From Dinoroseobacter sp965279125 (GTDB lineage Bacteria > Pseudomonadota > Alphaproteobacteria > Rhodobacterales > Rhodobacteraceae), in assembly GCA_965279125.1 (NCBI GenBank), contig CBDIHL010000038.1, positions 124,001 to 188,000 on the forward strand: 64,000 nucleotides of DNA. The letters are read 5' to 3'. Made by a program: the position numbers and the translations under genes. The stretch's first letter is position 1. Each line of letters starts with the position of its first letter. Positions 7,984-16,528 of the stretch are shown piece after piece. The notes under the pieces are model-generated. The model worked only from the letters and a program-made list of their open reading frames with translations, searched no databases and was not told the DNA's origin.

Positions 7984-9167
7984 TGCAGGTCGCCGTCCAA
8001 TTGGCCGTCAAGGAATTGCGGCATGAATGGCGCGCGGGGCTCTGCCTCGTTGCGTCAATCGTCTCAATCCTCGCCCCACTTTTGGTTCTTCTGGCGCTCA
8101 AGAACGGAGTAATCGACGCTTTGGTCGAAGGACTTGTGGATGATCCAAGGAACCGCGAAATTCTATCGACACGCGCGTCCTCCCTAGATGCAGAGTTTTT
8201 TGCGAAATGGTCGCGAGATCCGCAAATCGACTTTATCAGCCCCCGGACGCGTGCCGTGAATACCCAAGTCAAAGCCGTTCAGAACAGCGCAAACCGCAAA
8301 GTCGTAGAGCCTGTTACGCTTTTGCCGTCTGGGCCAGGTGATCCGTTACTACCGAGCGGATCAACACAGCATGAAGGCGCGTATATTACGGAACGTTTGG
8401 CGCGCCAGATCGAATGGCAGGCCGGGGATGAAATTGTCCTGATCGCGGAGCGCACTATAAATGGCACCCTTGAGACCGCGCGCACGCGTCTGCCTGTTCA
8501 TGGAATTGTTCCAGAACGGTCTCTGCGCCAGCACGCGGTGTTTGTACCTTTGGACGTGTTGGTCGGCGTCGAGCGTTTTGTAGACGACCAATCGCTTGCG
8601 CCAGAGTTATGGATGACGGATGTCGAGATGCCCCAGGCATTTGCTAGCTTTCGTCTTTATGTGCGTGAGCTTGCCGACCTTGAAGAGGTCAATGAGCGAT
8701 TGCGCGCCACCGGATTATCAACACGCCCCCTTGCACAAAATGCGGTGTCGCTGCTGGATTTCCGAACACGCTTGAACGGCCTGTATGCTGCAATTGCGGG
8801 TCTGGCCGTATTGGGATTTTGGGCCGCAATGGCTGCAAACCTAAGAGGTATGGTCGAGCGCCAACGCACGACGTTCAGCTTCCTCAACTTGATTGGCTAT
8901 CAGCCGATCGTGCGTGCCAGTATGCCATTGATTCAATCGGTAACACTCGTTTTGCTTGGTATAGTCGCGTCCCTTGCAATCGTCTTACCGATGCTTGCGG
9001 TCGTGAATCTATTATTTCAGGATGAAGCTGACAATGTGGCTGTGTTGGGCTTGTGGGATATCGTGCTGACAATTGCTGTCGGCTTGTGTCTTGCATTGAT
9101 ATCTTCAATTTGGGCGATCCGTGCTGCGGTTGCCGTTTCTGCGGACGAGGTACTTAGAAATGCTTAG
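7980..9167 (+). CDS. FtsX/MacB-like ABC permease (TagS-like)
   Basis: The 395-residue protein has one N-terminal membrane helix (about residues 17-42), a periplasmic domain of about 220 residues, and three helices in the last third (about 260-280, 315-350 and 360-385). This is the four-helix layout of FtsX/LolE/MacB-type permeases. It overlaps the ATPase gene by 4 bases (ATGA) and the SUMF1-fold gene by 8, which fixes the three as one functional unit. In the Pseudomonas TagQRST system the equivalent permease relays a signal from periplasmic TagR to the kinase PpkA; that role is inferred here from gene order and domain layout. A lipoprotein-release or peptide-export role cannot be excluded. 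Confidence 0.83.
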   Translation: MMQVAVQLAVKELRHEWRAGLCLVASIVSILAPLLVLLALKNGVIDALVEGLVDDPRNREILSTRASSLDAEFFAKWSRDPQIDFISPRTRAVNTQVKAVQNSANRKVVEPVTLLPSGPGDPLLPSGSTQHEGAYITERLARQIEWQAGDEIVLIAERTINGTLETARTRLPVHGIVPERSLRQHAVFVPLDVLVGVERFVDDQSLAPELWMTDVEMPQAFASFRLYVRELADLEEVNERLRATGLSTRPLAQNAVSLLDFRTRLNGLYAAIAGLAVLGFWAAMAANLRGMVERQRTTFSFLNLIGYQPIVRASMPLIQSVTLVLLGIVASLAIVLPMLAVVNLLFQDEADNVAVLGLWDIVLTIAVGLCLALISSIWAIRAAVAVSADEVLRNA

Positions 9168-10776
9168 AAACGTGATGCAGATTTCGATTTGTTTTGGTTT
9201 GCTGTCGGTATTTGCCACACCTGCCATAGCCGAAATCGCCTGGAGGGACAGGCTGTACAACCCGGCGGCACTTGATGACGACGTCGTTCTACCAATGCCG
9301 TGCGACGGAGCGATGGTATTCCGCAAAGTCGAGACACCAAATAGGGATGGGGCCATCGGTGACGTTCCGTTTATCCTTGGCGAGGTCAATGAAGAGCAAC
9401 CTTACCTAACCGGTCTGCGTCGCGCATTTGTGTCTGGACCGTTCTCATCAGCGGCGGACGGAACACAAAACCATTTCTACATGGCAAAATACGAGTTGGC
9501 ACAAATCCAGTTTGACGTCGTGATGCAACTGTTGAATGGGCAGGGATGCCCAGAAGGACGCGTGGGGCGTATTGACTTCCTACCCGTTGTCGATGTCAGC
9601 AAGTCAGAAATGGAGCGCTTTAGCGAGCTATATACGGTTTGGCTTCTTGAGAACGCGGCGGAGTCGTTGCCGCGATCAGGCAACACGACCGGATTTCTCC
9701 GCTTGCCGACAGAAGAAGAATGGGAGTTCGCCGCGCGCGGCGGCACGCGCTTGGAAGATGCCGCGTTTCGGGCCCCGCGTCCTCCGATCGAGCCTGGATC
9801 TGAGATCGCAGAATACATTGCCTATAATGGACCCGAAAGCGCGAATGGGGAAATACAATCCATAGGATTGCGCCGCGCCAACCCACTTGGCCTGCATGAT
9901 ATGCTCGGCAATGTCGCTGAGATTGTGTCGACACCTTTCTCTATGGTGCGGCACGGGCGCCTGCATGGCCAAGCCGGGGGATACGTCAAACGCGGCGGTG
10001 ATGCACGCTCGCGTCTGGAACGGGTGACAAGTGCGACGCGGTTTGAAGTGCCTCCGTTCGATGAAATCTCGAAAAAGGTCTCGACGGATCGCTTTACGGG
10101 GGGGCGATTTGTAATTTCGGCGCAATCCATCACATCCCCCGAGCAGTTGGCCGCGATTGTTGCCAATCTAGAAGCATTGGCCCGGCCGGATGGTGCACTT
10201 GAGAATGCCGCATCAGAGGAAGAGGCAATGGCGCTTCTGGACGAAATCGCGGGCACGACCCCTTCCGCGCGCGAACGCCAGCAACTCGAAGTTGTCAAAA
10301 GCACAATTCTGGCGGGTCAAGCCGAACGGAACAGCCAGCGGGATCGGTCCATTCGCTTGGTCTTTGGTGCGACCACTTTGTTATGCGATCAAGCCATTCA
10401 GAGGTATTCAAATGCCTTGGCGATCGAGCCTTGGCTGGATGAATTTGCTGCAATGGAACAAACACCCGAAGTGCTTGAGGAAATCGAGTTTGCTCTGGAC
10501 AGCATAAAATCACTTGAAGACCGTGCGCTTTCATCAAGTGCAGAATATGCTGATTTTCTGGAAGGAATGGCGGCTGATTACTCTCCGGCCTTGCTCGAGC
10601 GTCAGCTTCGTATCGTTATTGCAGATGTCGAGGATACGCAAACTCGACGCGGCCAGTGTTTTCTCGCGGCCGAGCGCCATCTTCTGGATCGCCTAAACCT
10701 TGGATACGCGAACATTCAGGCTATCGCGGAGGACTTTAAGTCCATTGCATTTGAACGCGCCCAAGCGCCGCAATGA
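9160..10776 (+). CDS. Periplasmic SUMF1/FGE-fold protein (TagR-like)
   Basis: Start chosen at ATG 9160, with GAGG 9 bases upstream, giving 538 residues and a signal peptide cut after about Ala24. Residues about 45-310 are a formylglycine-generating-enzyme (SUMF1) fold: the block RLPTEEEWEFAARGG and the later GLHDMLGNVAE near residue 244 are diagnostic. The catalytic cysteines expected near the end of that domain are absent (the only Cys residues lie elsewhere), so it is probably a binding or sensor version and not an enzyme. TagR, the T6SS regulator upstream of PpkA, is such a protein. A further 230-residue mostly helical C-terminal region is extra compared with a bare SUMF1 domain. It overlaps the permease gene by 8 bases. 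Confidence 0.85.
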   Translation: MLRNVMQISICFGLLSVFATPAIAEIAWRDRLYNPAALDDDVVLPMPCDGAMVFRKVETPNRDGAIGDVPFILGEVNEEQPYLTGLRRAFVSGPFSSAADGTQNHFYMAKYELAQIQFDVVMQLLNGQGCPEGRVGRIDFLPVVDVSKSEMERFSELYTVWLLENAAESLPRSGNTTGFLRLPTEEEWEFAARGGTRLEDAAFRAPRPPIEPGSEIAEYIAYNGPESANGEIQSIGLRRANPLGLHDMLGNVAEIVSTPFSMVRHGRLHGQAGGYVKRGGDARSRLERVTSATRFEVPPFDEISKKVSTDRFTGGRFVISAQSITSPEQLAAIVANLEALARPDGALENAASEEEAMALLDEIAGTTPSARERQQLEVVKSTILAGQAERNSQRDRSIRLVFGATTLLCDQAIQRYSNALAIEPWLDEFAAMEQTPEVLEEIEFALDSIKSLEDRALSSSAEYADFLEGMAADYSPALLERQLRIVIADVEDTQTRRGQCFLAAERHLLDRLNLGYANIQAIAEDFKSIAFERAQAPQ

Positions 10777-10798
10777 CGCATATTCGGAGGATAACGGT

Positions 10799-11068
10799 AT
10801 GAGAGATACACTGAACAAATCCCTAGAGGGTCTCGTTTGGGTCGCAACCGGATTCTTGATTGTATTGTCTTGTTACCTAGGGGGCGTCTTCATCCGCGTC
10901 TCTGGTGAGTTAAACCTAGACATGATCTATGTCTTCGGTGGTCTGCTCTTCATCGTATTCGGCATAACAATGTCATTTGTGTTTGCAGGCCTGTGCTTTC
11001 AGATCATGGACATACGGAATTTTGCAAAGCACTCTGCGATTGGTTTGAAGAAAATTTCCCAGAAATAA
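10799..11068 (+). CDS. Small two-helix inner-membrane protein
   Basis: The 89-residue product starts at ATG 10799 with CGGAGG 8 bases upstream; upstream in-frame codons fall inside the preceding gene and have no better site. Two hydrophobic helices (about residues 11-31 and 42-68) are joined by a short loop, and the tail is basic, suggesting both ends are cytoplasmic. I do not recognise a family. Its place between the SUMF1-fold sensor and the second kinase suggests a membrane adaptor or stabiliser of one of them. Confidence 0.72.
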   Translation: MRDTLNKSLEGLVWVATGFLIVLSCYLGGVFIRVSGELNLDMIYVFGGLLFIVFGITMSFVFAGLCFQIMDIRNFAKHSAIGLKKISQK

Positions 11069-11105
11069 GCGCAGATGGGTTTGTGCACACAAGAAGGTAA
11101 GCGTG

Positions 11106-12515
11106 ATGACTGACGAACTCGACCTCGAACCTGGCACTGTCATTCAGGATACATACCGTGTGGATGAAATGCTGGGGCGCGGCGGCATGGGGGCTACGTT
11201 TCGGGGCGTGAACTTGGCGACGGGTCATGCGGTCGCGATCAAGATCATTATCCCGAGGCTTGCCGCAAACACGCGTGCGGTCGATTTGTTCAAACGAGAA
11301 AGCAGCATGTTGCGCACCGTACAGCATGACGCCGTCATCCGCTATGAGACGACATTGCAAGACCGAGACGGGCGTCTTTACTTGGTGATGGAATATGCTG
11401 ACGGTAAATCGCTCGCGGACTACATCAAAAAGGGCGCGCGCTTGCCAAGCGAAGGCGTCTTGAAGCTTGGTCTGCGACTTGCCGGCGGTCTGAGTGCAAT
11501 TCACGGCTTGAACATCATTCACCGGGATGTGGCCCCCGATAATATCATCGCGCCAAAAGGGCAGATCGAGAAAGCGAAGTTCATCGACTTTGGTCTGGCC
11601 TCAGACACGGTCGGCACAGATCAGTCGATTATCGGCGATAGCTTTGCTGGCAAGATGAACTTCGCAGCGCCCGAACAGTTCGGCCTGTTTGGCAACAAGG
11701 TAACAAGCAAAACCGATTACTACGCTCTGGGTCTTGTTTTGATGAAAGTCGCAGGTCTTGCCATCCCCGGTGGCGGCAAAGGCATGGGCGCAGTCGAAGA
11801 TCGCCGGCAGGATGTCAAGATCGTGGGCTCGGATGCTTCCCCGGTCTTGGTGCGCACTTTGGAAATGCTGCTCAAAGCGGACCCTAATGATCGCCCCGAT
11901 GACGTTGTGCAGGTTTTCCGAGACGCACTCGTTGCACAAGAACGCGGCTCGGCGCCAGAAACGCCGACTGGCATGCCCGCAAAAGACACTTCCGACACTT
12001 CCAACGCTCAAGGCAGCCGTATCATGCTTGCCGGCGGGGGGGCTGTCGCCATCGTTGCGGTTGTGTCCGCCGCGGCGTTTTACATTCTTGGGCAAGGGGG
12101 CACAGACCCGGTCCCGGTCGGTCCCGATAGCCTTGAACAGGCCGAAGCTGCACAGCAACTGCTTGCGGAAGATGACCCAATCGCACAGGCAAAGGCCACG
12201 ATCGAGAGCGGCGATAAAGGGCAGATTGGCGAGGTTTTGGGGGCAATGATCAAGCTCTTGGCCGACGAGAGCGCCGCGTCTGCTGTGCGCATTGAGGCCG
12301 CGCTGATCGTCGCGCGCATGTATGATCCCGAGACGTTTGATGCGCTGCGGTCTCCGTTTGACGAGCCAAATGCAACTGCGGCCCAACGGTATTACGAAGT
12401 GGCAGAACAACTTGGCTGGCAGGGCTTGCTTGAAACGCAAGACCGGGCAACCCGTTGGGCCGAACTGCGTGATAGCGTGTGGGACACAAAGACACTCGGA
12501 AAGGCGGAAACCTGA
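11106..12515 (+). CDS. Ser/Thr protein kinase with periplasmic helical tail (PpkA-like)
   Basis: ATG 11106 is chosen over the adjacent GTG 11103; the product has 469 residues. The kinase domain (about 15-280) has glycine loop G24-R-G-G-M-G, Lys46 in VAIK, H139-R-D141-V-A-P-D-N146 and D161-F-G. The Lys normally two residues after the catalytic Asp is Ala here. A membrane helix (about 306-329) is followed by about 140 periplasmic residues rich in Ala/Glu helices that resemble a short Sel1/TPR-like stretch. The next gene, one base away, encodes a secreted SH3-like/vWA protein. In T6SS PpkA proteins the periplasmic part commonly carries a vWA domain, so this pair looks like PpkA split in two. The Ala substitution may lower phosphoryl transfer but is known in some HRDxxPDN kinases. 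Confidence 0.88.
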   Translation: MTDELDLEPGTVIQDTYRVDEMLGRGGMGATFRGVNLATGHAVAIKIIIPRLAANTRAVDLFKRESSMLRTVQHDAVIRYETTLQDRDGRLYLVMEYADGKSLADYIKKGARLPSEGVLKLGLRLAGGLSAIHGLNIIHRDVAPDNIIAPKGQIEKAKFIDFGLASDTVGTDQSIIGDSFAGKMNFAAPEQFGLFGNKVTSKTDYYALGLVLMKVAGLAIPGGGKGMGAVEDRRQDVKIVGSDASPVLVRTLEMLLKADPNDRPDDVVQVFRDALVAQERGSAPETPTGMPAKDTSDTSNAQGSRIMLAGGGAVAIVAVVSAAAFYILGQGGTDPVPVGPDSLEQAEAAQQLLAEDDPIAQAKATIESGDKGQIGEVLGAMIKLLADESAASAVRIEAALIVARMYDPETFDALRSPFDEPNATAAQRYYEVAEQLGWQGLLETQDRATRWAELRDSVWDTKTLGKAET

Positions 12516-12516
12516 C

Positions 12517-14466
12517 ATGATGGGTCGAATGATCAGAGCACTTATCGCTGTAGCATTTGTAGTCAGCTTTCATACGGCGCCGCTTGCTGCGCAAGATGTC
12601 AGACCGCTGGTTATCGACGGGAAAGACACGCTGTTTCAAAGGGTTCTGTTGCGTAACAGAATACAAGCTCGCAGCGCACCGGATGGCGAGATCCTACGCA
12701 GCTTTGCGCCTCTGCAAGCGTTGTATGTCTATACGCGCCAACGCGACTGGCTCGAGGTTGCGCTTGGAACCGAGGGAGAGGACCGCGTTTGGATCCCTGA
12801 CGCCTCTGCGGTCGATTGGAACCAGAACATTGTTGCAACCTTGGAAGGCGGTGCCAATGTCGAGCGGCTGATGTTCTTTAGCGACGAGAACAGTGTCTAC
12901 GACATTATCGAAAGCGAAAACCCCGCCGCGGCAGCCGCACCATTTCTGGAAGCCGCATTAACGGCCGAGCAGGGGGGGGCTGCCTCGCAAGACGTTATTG
13001 CCTTGGGCCCGCAAGAAGCGATCGACCAGCGTAACAACCTTTATGTGATGCCCATTCTTGATGCGGAAAGGGCAATATTTGATGTTGGAGGCAGCGTAAA
13101 TGTCCTCAAAGTGGCCGTCGCCCGGTCTGACTTAGGCGGCCGGCTGCAACTGGATACCGAAAGTGCGACGACCGAGGCGGCCCGGCAAAATTTCAAAGCA
13201 GCTGTGGTGTTTGTCGTCGATACCACGATCTCGATGGAGCCTTACATCAACGCCACACGTGACGCGCTGGAAGAAGTCTATGCGCAAATTGCGCAGAAGA
13301 ATGAAACAGGCGTCGTCTCATTTGGCTTGATTGGATTTCGCGACAATGTCGATGCGGCACCGGGTTTGGAGTATGACGTCCAAACCTTTGTCAACCTTCA
13401 AGAAGGACGCGACGCCGATGCTTTTTTGGGCGGAATTTCTCGCATGACCGAAGCAAACGCGTCTTCGCGCAATTTTCGCGAAGATAGCTTTGCCGGGATC
13501 GAGTTCGCACTCACATCGCTGGATTGGTCCGATTTTGGGGCCAAGTATATCGTGCTGGTCACGGATGCGAGCCCGCGTGGCGCTGATGACGAACTCAGCG
13601 CAACCGGGCTTAGTCCGAGTGCCTTGAATTCCTTGGTCAAGGAACGGATCAAAGGCGTCATCGCGGCTCTGCACCTGCGCACGCCCAGAGGGGAGGCTGA
13701 CCATGCGCGGGCGGAAAACGCCTACACGGAGATGACACGGCAAACCAATGAAGCACCCCTCTACTTTCCTGTGGAAAATGGAGATGCCGAGATTTACCGA
13801 CAAACAGCGCGTGAGCTTGGGCGGTTCATTTCGGATCAGGTCATAAGCTTTCGCTCCGGGGACGCGCCTGAAGAGGCCGCTGATAGCTCCCTGTTTGCGG
13901 TGCAAGCATTGGCCTCTGCAGGCCGCACAATGCAATTGGCCTATCTCGGCAGCACCACAGGCACCGCGGCACCAGATGTCTTTGAAGCTTATGTCGTGGA
14001 CCGGGATTTTGATCGGCGCAGCCTCACGCCCCTGTCAATTCGAGTTTTGCTGAACAAGTCCGAGCTGAGCAACCTTGTCCAAGCTCTTGAAATCATTATC
14101 CAGAACATGGAAGAGAGCATCATCGCCCCGGACGAGTTCTTTTCGGGCGTGCTCGCCGCCGCCGCCGCGATGAGCCGCAATCCTGATACGCTCAACACGA
14201 GATCTGATGCTACGCTTGCCGAGGCCGTGTCCATTTCCGAGTATCTCGATGGGCTGCCATATACCTCGGATGTGATGGGGTATACGCAAGAGGAATGGGT
14301 GCGCCTTACAATCCCTGAACAGGTCAACATCCAGAACGATCTCTATGCGAAGTTGCAGCTTTATCGCAGCTACAACCAGTCAACGGATCTGTGGGTCGAT
14401 TATCTTGGGGCCGGACCATCCTCGGAGAACTTGCTTTACCCGATGCCGGTCTCAAGCTTGCCTTAG
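12517..14466 (+). CDS. Secreted SH3-like and vWA-domain protein
   Basis: Start taken at ATG 12517, one base after the kinase stop; it gives a clean signal peptide (cut after about residue 26) and 649 residues. An SH3-like (SH3b) segment lies at about residues 45-105. A vWA domain at about 225-420 keeps the metal-site residues D235-x-T237-x-S239 and D350 in VTDAS. The remaining 220 residues are mostly helical and end in a Tyr-Pro-x-Pro-Val-x-x-Leu-Pro tail, which I associate from memory with vWA-bearing T6SS PpkA kinases. It is probably the detached sensor domain of the preceding kinase, acting in the periplasm, though a separate ligand-binding role is possible. Last gene of the operon, 27 bases from a convergent gene. 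Confidence 0.82.
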   Translation: MMGRMIRALIAVAFVVSFHTAPLAAQDVRPLVIDGKDTLFQRVLLRNRIQARSAPDGEILRSFAPLQALYVYTRQRDWLEVALGTEGEDRVWIPDASAVDWNQNIVATLEGGANVERLMFFSDENSVYDIIESENPAAAAAPFLEAALTAEQGGAASQDVIALGPQEAIDQRNNLYVMPILDAERAIFDVGGSVNVLKVAVARSDLGGRLQLDTESATTEAARQNFKAAVVFVVDTTISMEPYINATRDALEEVYAQIAQKNETGVVSFGLIGFRDNVDAAPGLEYDVQTFVNLQEGRDADAFLGGISRMTEANASSRNFREDSFAGIEFALTSLDWSDFGAKYIVLVTDASPRGADDELSATGLSPSALNSLVKERIKGVIAALHLRTPRGEADHARAENAYTEMTRQTNEAPLYFPVENGDAEIYRQTARELGRFISDQVISFRSGDAPEEAADSSLFAVQALASAGRTMQLAYLGSTTGTAAPDVFEAYVVDRDFDRRSLTPLSIRVLLNKSELSNLVQALEIIIQNMEESIIAPDEFFSGVLAAAAAMSRNPDTLNTRSDATLAEAVSISEYLDGLPYTSDVMGYTQEEWVRLTIPEQVNIQNDLYAKLQLYRSYNQSTDLWVDYLGAGPSSENLLYPMPVSSLP

Positions 14467-14493
14467 ACATTTGGGCCTGATGAGGCTGTCGAA

Positions 14494-14976
14494 CTAATCC
14501 CAGCCAAACGCTGGCAGTCTTACTTTGACCTCCTCGGGCACGGGCAACGCGGTAATGGGACGCGTATCCGTGCCGTGACCGGCCCAGATCCGGGTTTCTT
14601 CGCCGCGCGCGTAGATGGCCCCCTCGGGCCCGCGAAACTGGTGGCCGATCTGGAACGAGGTGCGGCCCCAATGAAGGATGCGGCTTTCAATCGTCAGAAC
14701 CGTGCCTTGCTTGGCCGGGATCATGAACTCTGACCCGGTCTTGACCAGCGGATGACCCAACAGATCAAAGCGCGTGGCCAAAACTTCGGCGCTATAGCCC
14801 GCGCGCGCAAAGAGGCGCCACGTGGCTTGGTCGAACCAGCGAAAGTAGTTGGGATAAAAGACTATTGCCGCCGGATCGCAATCACCGAACTCTATGGTGA
14901 CGCTATGCACCGGGCTTGCGTAAATCTCGGGCAGGGCGGGCGGCGCGGTCATGCGCCCTCGGTCGGCAGTGTTCAT
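14494..14976 (-). CDS. Hotdog-fold acyl-CoA thioesterase (4-hydroxybenzoyl-CoA thioesterase family)
   Basis: The 160-residue protein has the family block around residues 30-50 (Gly-Asp-Cys-Asp-Pro-Ala-x-Ile-Val-Phe-Tyr-Pro-Asn-Tyr), with D32/D34 in the position of the catalytic acid. It would hydrolyse an acyl- or aryl-CoA thioester in the cytoplasm. The ATG at 14976 has GAGGG 6 bases upstream. It is the last gene of the iorA-iorB unit, 13 bases after iorB, so the substrate is plausibly an aryl-acetyl-CoA (for example phenylacetyl- or indoleacetyl-CoA) made by that enzyme. Family assignment is firm; substrate is inference. Confidence 0.88.
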   Translation of the reverse strand: MNTADRGRMTAPPALPEIYASPVHSVTIEFGDCDPAAIVFYPNYFRWFDQATWRLFARAGYSAEVLATRFDLLGHPLVKTGSEFMIPAKQGTVLTIESRILHWGRTSFQIGHQFRGPEGAIYARGEETRIWAGHGTDTRPITALPVPEEVKVRLPAFGWD

Positions 14977-14989
14977 TCTTAACCCTCTT

Positions 14990-16528
14990 TCATTGCGCAG
15001 GCATTTGCTTCGGCGTCACCATGGCGGTGATCTGCGCATAGATGCTGGCGATGGTATCGTCGAGGCGTTCGCCCTCAGGATCCGCCAAAGCCGCCACCCG
15101 CGCGTTTGCCACGGCCTCGGCAACGACAGGCGCAGGCCAATCGGCGCTAAGGGCTTGGGCGATGACCTCGCGTTCGATCTTTTCGTAATTTGCCACGCCC
15201 CGCGCGAACGTATTGCCGTACCCCTTGATCAGGCGGGCCAGATCACACACCTCGCGCGCGAGGGCCAGATCGAGGCGCGCGCAATCGGCCACCAGTGCCA
15301 ACCATGCCTCGATCCGCTCTTGTTCCTCGACATAGCGCAGACTGCGCGGGCGCAGCCCCCTGAGCCGCGACAACCCGTAAACGCGCAGATAGCCCCACAA
15401 GCCCGTCGTGCGGATATGCATCCCCCAGTATTTCGTCCCCAGCCACCCTTTGCGTTTGGAATAGGCCAGCATCGGACGCGCAAGGCGGGGCGGCAGCAGG
15501 CTGCACACCTCCTCGATCCCCGGCTTGAAGTAGTCCACGATCTGAAACGGCGTGTCCGTGGCGCGGACCTCGCGCGCGACATCGCTAAACCGCTCGGCGC
15601 TGGCCTTGACTTGCGCCACACGGATGATGTCCTCGAACGACATGCGCACGGCCAGTTGGCGCGCCACCTCGCGGGTCAGTTTGCCGTCGCCGTTTTGTTC
15701 AACCTCGACGGCTTGCAGTGCTACGAGCCGGTCGAGGTAGAGCGCCGCATATGTCGCCCCCTGATACGTCACCAACCGGCGCACCCCCTCATTGGCGATC
15801 TCGCGTGCGGGCGGCAGGATATCGCGATCCACGGCGGCTTGAAGCTCCGCAGGGGCGGCGCGGCCTTTCAAACTGGCAGGGGCTGTGCGCGCCGCAAGGG
15901 CGGTGACCTCGCCGCGTGCATGGGCCAGACCAAACCGAAAGCCCGCGAGGTTGCTATCGACCGCTTTGCCCTCGGCCCGGATACCGTCTTCGAGCGCCTC
16001 GGGCGCGATGGGCAAACGCCCTGATCCCGCCAGCGCCCCCAGCAAAACCGCGTTCAACACGCTGGAGGCTTCCTGCGCTGCCGCGTCCATATCAAACAGG
16101 ATGGCCTGTTGGGATTGCTCTTTCGCCGCCGTAAACAGCTTGCCCATATCAAAGCGCCCGTCGCCCATGGCCGAGCGTTCGGCAATCGCGAAAACCCGGT
16201 GGGTGGAGGCCACAAGCAAGGTCCGATCCGGTGTGACGAACCCCTTGGAGATCGCGCGCCCGGCTTCCAGAAATTCCGTGGCGACCATGATGTCCACATC
16301 GCCGGGCATCGGAGACAGGCAAAAGACCGGGGCAGGGTCGTCTTTATCGCGCGTCATCTCGATGTAATAAGTGGTCGCCCCGGTGCGTTGAGCGACGCCG
16401 GGGATCGAGGTCGATTGCACCTTCAAGCCTTCGCGCCGCGCGGCATTGACCAGCCAATTGGCCAGCACGCCGCCGCCTTCACCGCCCATGGCCGCGATCA
16501 GGATCGTGAGGGGTTGCTGGGCGCTCAT
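14990..16528 (-). CDS. iorB: Indolepyruvate ferredoxin oxidoreductase, beta subunit (long form)
   Basis: The 512-residue protein starts with a pyruvate-ferredoxin-oxidoreductase gamma-type domain (about 1-200; early AAMGGEGGGVLANWLV block). It continues into a long helical C-terminal region, about 300 residues more than archaeal IorB, typical of aerobic proteobacterial versions (DUF6537-like, assigned from memory). With IorA it oxidatively decarboxylates aryl pyruvates to aryl-acyl-CoA. Its ATG overlaps the iorA stop by 4 bases, so the subunits are translationally coupled. An electron acceptor gene is not nearby, but IorA carries its own iron-sulfur domain. Confidence 0.92.
   Translation of the reverse strand: MSAQQPLTILIAAMGGEGGGVLANWLVNAARREGLKVQSTSIPGVAQRTGATTYYIEMTRDKDDPAPVFCLSPMPGDVDIMVATEFLEAGRAISKGFVTPDRTLLVASTHRVFAIAERSAMGDGRFDMGKLFTAAKEQSQQAILFDMDAAAQEASSVLNAVLLGALAGSGRLPIAPEALEDGIRAEGKAVDSNLAGFRFGLAHARGEVTALAARTAPASLKGRAAPAELQAAVDRDILPPAREIANEGVRRLVTYQGATYAALYLDRLVALQAVEVEQNGDGKLTREVARQLAVRMSFEDIIRVAQVKASAERFSDVAREVRATDTPFQIVDYFKPGIEEVCSLLPPRLARPMLAYSKRKGWLGTKYWGMHIRTTGLWGYLRVYGLSRLRGLRPRSLRYVEEQERIEAWLALVADCARLDLALAREVCDLARLIKGYGNTFARGVANYEKIEREVIAQALSADWPAPVVAEAVANARVAALADPEGERLDDTIASIYAQITAMVTPKQMPAQ

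Noticed and set aside
12322..12516. An N-terminal extension of the SH3-vWA gene into the kinase gene
   Set aside because: It would bury the signal peptide and overlap the conserved kinase tail frame; the ATG at 12517 fits operon spacing.
11601..12518. A 305-codon minus-strand frame over the second kinase gene
   Set aside because: It is antisense to a gene with complete kinase motifs and has unnatural Cys/His-rich composition.
32..14466. Calling the first operon a type VI secretion cluster
   Set aside because: No tube, sheath, baseplate, membrane-complex, VgrG, PAAR or ClpV gene is present here; only regulatory-type parts are visible.
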